The notes below the pieces were generated by a model. It ran no database searches. It worked only from the letters and a program-made list of their open reading frames with translations, and had not been told where the DNA came from. This document shows positions 46,060 to 55,540 of a stretch of DNA of 64,000 nt, piece after piece. The translations under genes were made by a program, and so were the position numbers. Every line of letters starts with the position of its first letter. Position 1 is the first letter of the stretch. Location of the stretch: positions 237,906 to 301,905 of the forward strand of contig JADNRZ010000037.1 in the NCBI GenBank assembly GCA_015501605.1, written 5' to 3'. The DNA comes from Panaeolus papilionaceus. Taxonomy: Eukaryota; Basidiomycota; Agaricomycetes; Agaricales.

Positions 46060-46690
46060 GCAGGTTGGGAAATAAGTTTCCAATTAAATTCTGACCCAGT
46101 ACCATGTACCCGCGGGTAGTCTTTACAAAATGAATCCAAAATCATCCAAAACAAGCAACATTTGGCAGAGATACTAATATTTCAAGCATTTTCTGCTTGA
46201 TTTTACACCGTTTCAGGCGCTCTTGGACCTGTTTTGAAGTCCGTGGGTACACCAGCTTTCATTCATGACCCGGTACCATGTACCCACCGGTATTCCGCCC
46301 GAAACAAGTCCCAAATCATTCAAAACGGCTGTCATTTAGCTAAGATATCCATGTTTTGAGGATATTATGCTCAATTCTGCACCGTTTTGGGCGCTCCGGG
46401 GCTTGTTTTGAAGCCCGCGGGAACACCAGAATACAACCGGAAACATATCAGACCATTTACTTCATCCACCCCCAGGTGGAAAAGCAATATTGATTGAGGA
46501 AAAGGCAGAAATCATCATACCTGCAGGCAACAAGGTGTATTAAAGTATGCTTTCCCGCGGGTAGCCCACATTTCATCAAACAACACCCTATCTAACTCTG
46601 GCATAAATTAGATGTAACTCCCTCAGTTCTGCATTATTTTGAGTGATATTGGGCTTGTTATGAGCGGATTATCTATGGCTACAATATGGT
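46060..46690. repeat. Three imperfect units of about 170 bp, left arm
   Basis: Each unit has a GTACCATGTACCCGCGGG- or CCCGCGGG-like word, a CAAAACAAGC/CAAAACGGCT part and a TCTGCACCGTTTTGGGCGCTC-type part. The words CCGCGGG or ACCGGT are self-complementary, as in the neighbouring array. Confidence 0.65.
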
Positions 46691-46795
46691 ATGTATATTC
46701 AGGTGTTCAGAGAATGATAGCAGTTGATCTTTGCGATATCTCCTCTTTTACAGGTACCCCTCTCAGCCCTACATCATAGATAAGGATATTTCTGG

Positions 46796-47307
46796 AAATA
46801 CATGGGTTATATATTGGATAATGATACAATGAGAGGGGAGTATGTGCTAGAAACAACATTTGACACTAATATGAGTGTATTTGAGACAAGATATGTCCTA
46901 CATGTTATTATTCTTAATATCCATGCAGTATTCTCTTTGACTTTTGTTGTTTGAACAGGACGAAGAAGAGACTTATGCTTCTGTTTCAACAACATCCTGT
47001 CTAACCATTGTCTCACCATTGTCTGGTGGGTGTTTTCTTTGGTACTTTTGTTGAAGAAAGTCTCAAGATATCATTAAGAATTGCTTCTGACTCTTGTTTC
47101 CTTCTTTCTTGGTCATTAATCCGACGTATCAGTCATATAAGCTACAAAAATGGATGTAATATGGTACATTGGAACCATATCCTGTAAAATAGTTGTCCAG
47201 TCCTTGTCTGTCAGGTGTATTCTGGAACTTTGTTGTGAATGAAACATGTAGAACACAATTCAAGTCTAAAATTTAGAACATCAGCATTATTTGAATGCTC
47301 TCTATTG
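46796..47307. other. Spacer of the palindrome
   Basis: AT-rich 512 bp without a recognisable reading frame. Some words recur in altered form (CTTTTGTTG, CATTGTCT), but no transposase, tRNA or other gene is seen. Confidence 0.5.
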
Positions 47308-49279
47308 CCAGAAATATCCTTATCTATGATGTAGGGCTGAGAGGGGTACCTGTAAAAGAGGAGATATCGCAAAGATCAACTGCTATCATTCTCTGAACAC
47401 CTGAATATACATACCATATTGTAGCCATAGATAATCCGCTCATAACAAGCCCAATATCACTCAAAATAATGCAGAACTGAGGGAGTTACATCTAATTTAT
47501 GCCAGAGTTAGATAGGGTGTTGTTTGATGAAATGTGGGCTACCCGCGGGAAAGCATACTTTAATACACCTTGTTGCCTGCAGGTATGATGATTTCTGCCT
47601 TTTCCTCAATCAATATTGCTTTTCCACCTGGGGGTGGATGAAGTAAATGGTCTGATATGTTTCCGGTTGTATTCTGGTGTTCCCGCGGGCTTCAAAACAA
47701 GCCCCGGAGCGCCCAAAACGGTGCAGAATTGAGCATAATATCCTCAAAACATGGATATCTTAGCTAAATGACAGCCGTTTTGAATGATTTGGGACTTGTT
47801 TCGGGCGGAATACCGGTGGGTACATGGTACCGGGTCATGAATGAAAGCTGGTGTACCCACGGACTTCAAAACAGGTCCAAGAGCGCCTGAAACGGTGTAA
47901 AATCAAGCAGAAAATGCTTGAAATATTAGTATCTCTGCCAAATGTTGCTTGTTTTGGATGATTTTGGATTCATTTTGTAAAGACTACCCGCGGGTACATG
48001 GTACTGGGTCAGAATTTAATTGGAAACTTATTTCCCAACCTGCAGGAGTTAATTACTTCTGCTTATTTGCTGACAATGTTTGCAACACCCTTGGGTTATA
48101 GTTTGTTAATATCCACCTCTTCTGCGGAAATCTATGAATGGCATCCACCCAATTCCACAGAAAATCCACCATTTCCGCGGAAGTTCAACAATTGACTCAT
48201 TTCAATATTGACTCATTTCAATATTGGAATGAATTTCCGATACCGCGGAACCTTTGCTCACAAATTAACAAGTCCACCATTTCCGCGGAAATTCACAAAT
48301 CCACTCATTTGAAAATCTCCAAATTCACCCATTTCCGCGGAAATTCAAGAATCCACCATTTCCAAATTCCCCATTTCCGCGGAAATCTACAAAATTGAAT
48401 CACCATTTCCGCGGAAATTCAAAAATCCATGTATTTAAAAACTTCCAATTTCACCCATTTCCGCGGAAATTAACAAATCCATGCATTTGAAAATCTCCAA
48501 ATTCACCCGTTTCCGCGGAAATTCAAGAATCCACCATTTTCAAAATTCCCCATTTCCGCGGAAATCCAAAATCCATGTATTGAAAATGTCCAAATTCACC
48601 CATTTCCGCGGAAATTCAAAAAATCCCTGTATTTAAAATGTCTAAATTTGCCCATTTCTGCGGAAATTCAAAAATCCATGCATTGAAAAATTCCTAAATT
48701 TGCCCATTTCCGCGGAAATGGGCAATTTTGGATCACCATTTCCGCGGAAATATAAAAATCCCCCCATCCCTACCTGCCCATTCCCTTGTAAATTCATCTA
48801 ATCCAACCTAATCCACTACAATAAACTCACCCCAAACCACCCCCCCCCCATTTCCGCGGAAATCTACCAATCCACCCTATTCCACTACTACCCACCCACC
48901 CCAATGTGCCCACTCCAACCTAATCCACTACAATAAACTCACCCCAAACCACCCCCCAACCTCCCCCCATTTCCGCGGAAATCTCCCAATCCACCCCAAT
49001 CCACTACTACCCACCCACCCCAACCTACCCGCTACCCCCCTCCCATTCCCTTGGAAAACTACCAATCCACCCATTCCAGCTCACCCGCCGCTCACTCGGA
49101 AATCCACCCTACCCAACCCGCCCACCTACTAGTAATAATTAATTCACTTATATTCTATCTAATGAAATAACTATTTAGTGTAGTTACCCAAAATGTAGGA
49201 AATCCATGGCGATCCATGGATCACACTCAGTCATTACGTTGTAGCTAGTCCGCGGACCAACAAAGTTGCTACATTGTAA
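47308..49279 (-). repeat. Right arm of the palindrome
   Basis: Inverted copy of 44825-46795. Inner parts keep an exact mirror relation (positions sum to 94103), and beyond the G/C homopolymer run the sum is 94104, which shows the single indel. Confidence 0.85.
48118..48980. repeat. Array of TTTCCGCGGAAA palindromes, right arm
   Basis: Mirror of 45121-45985 with the same copies and the same variants in the same order, including the TTTCTGCGGAAA and GTTTCCGCGG variants. Confidence 0.85.
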
Positions 49280-49291
49280 TTACCTTATATC

Positions 49292-50145
49292 TTTCTCCTG
49301 CTCCTTCCAACTCACCTCGACCTCAACCCACTCATTCTGTCCCTGTTTCAAGGGTTTCATCTCAACAACCACGTGCACCGACCAACATCTCTCGTGCCCC
49401 CTCTAAACAGCCCACTACACCCACTGTTCCCGTAACACGAGAACCCTCTCAAGAACCCAGCATCGCCGTCACTGTAGCTCCCACTCCTATCACTCAACCT
49501 GCGTCATCTGAGGCCGCTGAGACATTTCCTAACCCCCATCCCGAATTCACGCTCACTCTTGCCTCACCCTTTGAGTCACCAGCTCCTCCTTTTCCCATCG
49601 TTCCTCAAGTTATGCCTCAGGCAGATCCTTACTCCAACTCTTTCGCTGATCTATACGCAGGGCACGATATCTGGGGAGTAGCGGTGACCAATCCCAAGTT
49701 TGAACGCAGTGCACCTATCCCTTCAATTCCCGTCCCTGTTCCTGTTCAACCAGCACCTCAATCCCGAGTTGAGGCGAAGAAACTTGAACCAGAGGTTCGC
49801 GTCGACCCATGGGGTGTGCTCTCTGTTTCAACCGCGATTATTGGTGCGGGTGCAGTCGGGATGGATAGGGTGGCGAATTTGTCCAAGGAGAGCAGGAAGT
49901 CGGGGAAACCGTATGCTAGCTGTTGCTGCTGCTGCTGTTCCTGTTAGTCTGGAGGTTGGCCAGCAGGCTTAGTAAATTGCGGGTGTGGGGGTGAGCGATG
50001 TACTCGCGAGCCTAGTGTTCGGTGAGCTGAGGTTCTATGTTGTTTTATTTAAGCTTGAACTCATGTTTTGTTTAAGCATGCCCAATCCGCATGATCGTAG
50101 CACTGCAGCGTCAACTACGGTCGATTTTGCGGACCCGCTCTTGCA
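49292..50145 (+). pseudogene. 854 bp inverted copy of part of the WW/membrane protein gene
   Basis: This segment matches 57424-58281 in inverted orientation, with no difference noted except a 4-base indel in a G-rich run near 49982. It encodes the Pro/Ser/Thr-rich middle of that gene (VPVTREPSQEPS, FADLYAGHDIWGVAVTNPKF, DPWGVLSVSTAIIGAGAVGM) up to a Cys run and stop at 49947. Both ends are abrupt: the left starts 12 bases outside the palindrome, and the right changes to unrelated DNA. It has no start codon or promoter of its own. Very recent duplication. Confidence 0.85.
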
Positions 50146-51180
50146 ACAACTGCGACGACGACCCTCCACCCCTCCCCACCCAAACTTGGTCACCCTAAAA
50201 AGCTCGATCTCATGGGCGATGATAGAGGTGCACGTGCGAGAGAGAGAGGTCGAGGGAAAAGATGCAGAGGTGAAGGATGGTGCAGGCAGACTCGTTGTCG
50301 TTCCTCCCGTGCTTGAATGCAAGGCCATCGCCAGCGTTGGAGTTGTCATCTTCCAAAGCGAGAGCCAGAGTTCGGGAAGGGTTTTAGCTGAGAATGGGGG
50401 TTCCAACGTTCACAACGTTGTCTGTCTCCCCATCTCACCCCAGTATCTCTACCTTCCAGTCTGGAGTGGATGACTCGTTGAGCTCACTCTTGACACCTTC
50501 TCTTCCCCTTGACACTCCAGCAAGTTCTTTATCAAGACCCGGATCAGAGCACCCTCGACGTCAACATCAACATTGTTGCCCCCTTCGCCCACCGGATCTA
50601 CCCCTTGTACCAGCTTAATTGCCCACTCCCACCCCAGGTCAACTCCGTATGCACCCCAATGTAAATCCTTTTCTTGGTTCCCGGGTCTACCCTCTGTGTC
50701 TCCACTGGTGTGTTGGTGTCCATTGCACGGTGTAGCTGTCGCAACGAAGGAGATAACGCGAGGATGGAGGTAGAGAGGGGGAAGACGAAGACACGAGTCC
50801 CAACAGTGATGCTACAGATCACTCTGGGTACATCTCACCTCCATCCATCGATTCAGAAACAGCCAAGGGAGCTGGGAGCTGGGCCACTGGAGTATACGCA
50901 CCCACCATCCTCACCTTCGCCTCCGCACAGTCACGGAGCACCCCCTCTCCTCCTTTTTCCAACCACTTCGTTCAATCTAACGTGGCTTACTGAAATCACA
51001 GTTAAACGTAAAGCTCTCCGGAATCATTTTGGTACACCAATGCCCCTTTTCTTCTTCCTCTGACGACACAGATGACGAGGAAGTTAGGTTGGGGGTATCT
51101 TTTGACGGTATGGGACACAAGGTATGCTCCCCCTTACTCATTTTCGTTTTTTTATTTAATTTATGATGATTTTCTTTTTC
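50146..51180. other. Unassigned DNA between gene fragments
   Basis: Plus-strand frame 50146-50473 gives a coherent stretch (AMIEVHVREREVEGKDAEVK, VLECKAIASVGVVIF) that could be a decayed exon of an unknown gene. 50600-51060 shows nothing specific. Confidence 0.3.
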
Positions 51181-51512
51181 TTCTTTTCAAGGATGAACCA
51201 ACACGTCTCTCTCAAGATTGTCAAAACTGAATTTCTGACAAAACTCTTGCTAACACTCAATTCCGTCAGGTAAACTCTGACACATCAAAAAACGCCACTA
51301 CTGGCCCCTTGACGCCGTCCTGCACGACGAATACCTCTTCCCCAAGTCCTGCATCGACCTGCTTGCCCCACTGTTCCTCTACATGGAAGGTGTGGGAGTA
51401 AGAGTACGAGGCCGTCGGTCAGGGGGTAGCGCAGATGGTGATGAAGCGGAAGTTTGGGATCATTTCAACCTCCAATCTTATCTTCGCTCAATTTTGTACG
51501 AATAAATATCTG
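51181..51512 (+). pseudogene. SR-protein-kinase-like fragment, copy 1
   Basis: After a likely acceptor (CGTCAG, 51269) one frame reads a Lys-Leu, a TGA, then HIKKRHYWPLDAVLHDEYLF and PK. This matches the kinase C-lobe motif G-E-L-R-H-I..L-R-Y-W-P-L of the SRPK family, which phosphorylates splicing factors. The TGA at 51278-51280 stands where the second copy (60998-61000) has CGA. A preceding NQHVSLKIVK (about 51195) resembles the VALKxVK strand of the same kinases but belongs to a different part of the protein, so the gene is rearranged. Dead fragment. Confidence 0.6.
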
Positions 51513-52230
51513 GTTTAGGGTGCACAATAACAATTTGCGGAAGTTTTCTGATCAAGTTGTGAACCACGATTGTGTTCTTCAAGTCTTGAAAAAAATGTCG
51601 TGATAGCCCATCCTCGCTCTCTGAGGTTGCCTTTCCCAGGGGAAAAAATCTTGAAGTTTTCCGATCTCAGACTTGGATGACGCAGAGGTCTAGGACTTCT
51701 TTGGCAGGGTCTGGTTAACGATTATTGGTACGATTGGTACGTATTGTTGTCACTTGCATTGTAGATTTCCTTGCCTAATATTCGGTCCATTAACCAGCCG
51801 CTATATGTTCACCTCCTCGCTCAATCGTGATGCACCATGTCGCCCTACTCCAACCTGTTAGGTTCATTATAGCTCACCAACCCCATTCACGTTCATCTTT
51901 CTGGGTACTCGTTGGCTGTTACCTCGCTTTCTGGAGCAGGAAAGGGTGTGGTTCCGCGCATTTTCCTTGCGCATGCTTCATGAACCCCTGATTCAAGCCC
52001 CTTTTTTGATAGTGTTGCAGCTCTATTAATATCATTTAGATGACATCGTTACTGGAACATTTTCGTCAAAGCAGGAAGTGTGCGGCAAGTTGTATCGTCC
52101 ACTTTGTGAGTTATCTCTGACTTTGTCCTTTTCAATTTGGACCTTTGTTTTCTGACCACGTCGTCAGGTCCGTTTGTTTCCCCACTGCTGCTGTAGCAAC
52201 CTTGTTGCCGTTTTTTTCATCTCATCACAG

Positions 52231-53660
52231 ACCAACAAGGAGCACGAAATCGTTGTTGGTCAGCATGATGGTATTTGTGAGAGCTTTGCTAAGCTCAAGC
52301 CTGCTTTTGCGAAGGATGATGCTACCCATGCTGGTGAGTTGCTTTCCTCTCTTTGTTTACCCCGCCCCTCTCTCTTTTCTTCATTTTTCGTTTACTTTTC
52401 ATCGCTTTATCCTCTTTTTCCTGCCATTTGTACATGTGTTCCCACCAAGCGTTTTTTTATCCCTTTAACCCCTCATTCTAAGTTTCTATTTATTTTATTC
52501 TTTTAATACACATCGTTTTCCTCTATGTGTGTACCTCCAACATGTTACTCTCTTCTCGCCTTCATCATGATTGTGCATGTTTTTGTCGCGTCGTCTCCTA
52601 TATTTTCATTTTTATTTATCTTACTCTGCTCTGCTCCTATTGTTGGTGGTGCACCCCGATTTTACTATACTATGAGGATTTATCCGTTTCCTTTCCTCAC
52701 ATCCTCAGTTTTTTCAGTTCTCTTCCTACCACTTCACTCATTCGCACGTTTATCCCCGTTTCCTCATCTTTTTTCCTACCTTCTCGCTTCCCCATTCTTT
52801 CCCATACACACATCGTTTCTTTTCACCACTCCCTCCATCCTTTTCCCTCCTACCCCCTGACTCGTTCATGCAGGTCCTCATTTCTTTACTCCTCGCTTTC
52901 TTCCTCGTACTCCCTCCACTCCTCCCTTTAACACCGTTCCTCAGGTTTAAACTCGTATTTTCTTCAGTCCAACCCTCTCTCCACGCGCGTATCCATCTTG
53001 TCGTGTCGCGTTTTCTCTACATTTTATTTATTTTTTCTTTATTCATTCTATCATTGCATATTCCCACTTCTTGGCCCTTCATCACTCCCTTCTCTTCTCC
53101 CTTCTTTCGTTCTTTTACCTACACGCAATCTTTCACCCCTCCCTGCATTCAAATTTCATCCTTTATCGACTTATACTGACTCGTATTTCCCCAGGTAATG
53201 CCTCCCAAGTCTCTGACGGCTGTCGTCCTCACGCGCTGCTCTGTCGCTCAGCGTCTCGACCTCCCCCATCATTGGCAAATATGTCAACTCTGCCACCATC
53301 GGTGTTGCCCCACGCGTCATGAGTATCGGCCCCGCCTTTATCATCCTCCGCGTCCTCCAAGTTACCAGCCTCACCCTCTCCGATATCAATTTCTTCGAGA
53401 TCAATGAGGCTTTTGCTAGTCAGGTGGTGATGAGCGTTGAACATCTCAAGATCCCGTATGAGAAGGTGAATTTGAATGATGGTGCGATTGCGATTGGACA
53501 CCCGCTTGGATGTACCGGAGCGCGATAGGTTGCGAAGCAGACAGGAGAAGGGTGTTTGTGACGAGTATGTGTATCGGAAGTGGGTTGGGCATGGCTGCTG
53601 TTTTCGTTAACGGCATTGAGTGGGGGTGAAGGTTTTAGGAGCTTAGGTGAACGGCGATGT
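52231..53660 (+). pseudogene. 3-ketoacyl-CoA thiolase relic (C-terminal half)
   Basis: Peroxisomal-type thiolase, normally cleaving 3-ketoacyl-CoA in fatty-acid beta-oxidation. Exon 52231-52333 reads EIVVGQHDGICESFAKLKPA. After an 861 nt intron-like gap, exon 53195 onward reads GNASQVSDG and then continues, with two one-base shifts, into KYVNSATIGVAPRVMSIGPA and FFEINEAFASQVV, and the active-site segment AIAIGHPLGCTGAR. NEAFA and GHP are the family's catalytic signatures. A TAG (53526-53528) replaces the usual Gln after GCTGAR, and GLGMAAVFVNGIE follows out of frame. The N-terminal half is absent. The intron-like gap is far larger than others here and T/C-rich. Pseudogene with at least three lesions. 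Confidence 0.8.
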
Positions 53661-55540
53661 AGGTTTTGTGAGTTGAGTTCAACAATGATGCCGTGTTTGA
53701 CTTGGTTGATGCTTTTCAGGAGAACATTGGCTTCGTGTTGGAAGCACTGGTTCAAAAACATTATCTTTTTGTGTCGTACGAAGCGTTAGCTTCCTGTTGG
53801 GTATAGATAAAGTCTACTAGCTAGACTAATTGAATGTGATGTAAAGCGGAATTCAATCGTCTTGTTGTCGTCTCTCTCGGTTGGATATATTTTAAACTCG
53901 GATTTTTCGTAGTTTAATAATTTAGTATGGGTACCCGTGAAGAAATTCAGAGATGTCATTGTAGACTCGCGTTGACGTGAGGACTCTGGCTCTTTCGTTC
54001 TTTCTCGTGGAGATGGATGTTCTTCGCCTAACCGTCCTGGAGTTGTAGTAGAGCATGAAAATATACTGTCCTTGGAGCTCCAATATCTTCTTGTTCGACT
54101 TTCAACGCTAGCGCTCCCATCTGACCTACTCGATTTTGAAAGTAGCGTTCGTATCATTACCATATCTTCACATTTATTTCTCTCCTCCGGGCCCTCAACA
54201 TTCCATCCCCCTGTCTCTCTTCCATATCTCTTTGTCGACTGTTTATTTACACTGCGCTCTAATGGACACGTCCCCCGTATTTTTTCCTCATCAGCTCAAT
54301 CTTGGGTGTTACAGTCTTCTTGAGTAGTGTGGCCTTTATATTACTCATGCATTCCATTCTGTTCACCCTCTATTCCATTCCCATACCCCAAACAACTTAT
54401 TATCTTCACACCTTGACTCGTCTTACCCCATTCGTGATCTCATCTACTGATCCATGTTTAAGAGCGAAACCTTATCAAGGTTGTACATTCGATATTTCAA
54501 TACCACTAGGGCATGTAGTCCTGACCTAACACAGGGGTGTGCTTGTGGCAATCATAACGCCTAGGGACATCCCTCCATTCCCCCGTACATTCTGAAACTG
54601 TGTCATTGATACCGAACCCCTACATAAAAGTACGCAAATATGAATCGAAAACATTCATTTGACATGGGCACCTTCGGAAAGTTGGATAACGAGAGGATGA
54701 GGTGGAAGAACTATGCCACCCATTTGAACAGCATTCTGAAAAACTTGGTAAATCTCTTGTACCGATGCTGATGACTCGTGAAATGGGCAATGGTTCCACT
54801 GGGACATATAGCATCGGCGATGTGTCGATATCGATGGGATGTACAAAGTGGAATAATTACAACTGAAGGGACCATTGATGACGGCGACACTGGTCGACTG
54901 GAGCTGAAAATACGATGACTAGGGCTGAATGAGCCCAAACTGATGACAGCGGCGACTGATCATGAACGCCAACAACGGTAGCCATGTAGAACGACTGTTT
55001 GACAACTGAGACATGTTGAAACCCACACAGACACGGCTGGCGGCACTGGGACATTGCTGAGACGAGAAAAAAACCAAAATGAGAGCACATACTGAATCTG
55101 GAGAGGACAGCAGAGATTCAAACTTGAACAGTAAGCTAGCATGCAGTTGATATACAAACTACCAAGTGGGCTATCTACCAAAAGGAAAGGGAGGGTTTTA
55201 AGACGATGTAGAGGGATGGAGGGACAAACGATTTGGCAGGAGAAACCCCATAGCTATAGGGTTTTAAGACACGGGAGGGAAGGAGGGACAACAGTTTGGC
55301 AGGGGGGAGTCTAACCTAGCAGGGTAGAAGTTGTGGGGGACTCGTATGAGCGATAATTGTCATAAGGAATGCGATGACAGAATATGAAAGCAAAACCATC
55401 GGGGCAGAAAGGATGAGAGTACAGGCCAAAAAGAAAGATAGACCGTAGCACAGAAAACGAGGAGATATATACATGACAAGGGAGATTCGTCTAGTAGTAA
55501 TCCTCCTCTCCTGTTTGAACCCGTGCCCTTGACTCGACAT
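53661..55540. other. No assignable gene
   Basis: Nothing recognisable on either strand. 55196-55310 contains two similar copies of a GGAGGGACAA..TTTGGCAGG..GGGTTTTAAGAC segment, a short direct repeat of about 70 bases. Confidence 0.35.

Larger units (their letters stand above)
44825..46795 (+). repeat. Left arm of the palindrome
   Basis: Order from outside: a 150 bp unique end; GGTGGGTGGGTAGTAGTGG-type repeats of about 110 bp (44990-45340); an array of 12-bp palindromes (45121-45985); units of about 170 bp (46060-46690); inner unique end. Confidence 0.85.
44825..49279. mobile_element. 4.45 kb near-perfect palindrome (foldback-type element)
   Basis: Arms 44825-46795 and 47308-49279 are inverted copies about 1.97 kb long around a 512 bp spacer. 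By reading along both arms I found one base change near the outer end (GTAGCGACT versus GTAGCAACT) and one length difference in a G9/C10 run. The ends read TTACAATGTAGC. Each arm is built of nested repeat arrays. Neither arms nor spacer contains a recognisable protein. No clear target duplication is visible; TA on both sides is the most that could be claimed. A long-TIR or foldback transposon fits best, with a rearrangement or assembly artefact as alternatives. Confidence 0.75.

Noticed and set aside
45705..46105. Two overlapping small ORFs in the left palindrome arm, mirrored exactly at 47998-48398
   Set aside because: They are translations of the TTTCCGCGGAAA array. Identity between arms reflects the palindrome, not selection.
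45121..48980. CRISPR-like array
   Set aside because: Repeats are short self-complementary words with similar, not unique, spacers, in a eukaryotic context and without cas genes.
52145..53198. Several long plus-strand open stretches rich in Phe, Leu, Ser and Pro
   Set aside because: They lie in a T/C-rich intron-like gap of the thiolase relic, where stops are rare by composition. They overlap in different frames and show no motif.
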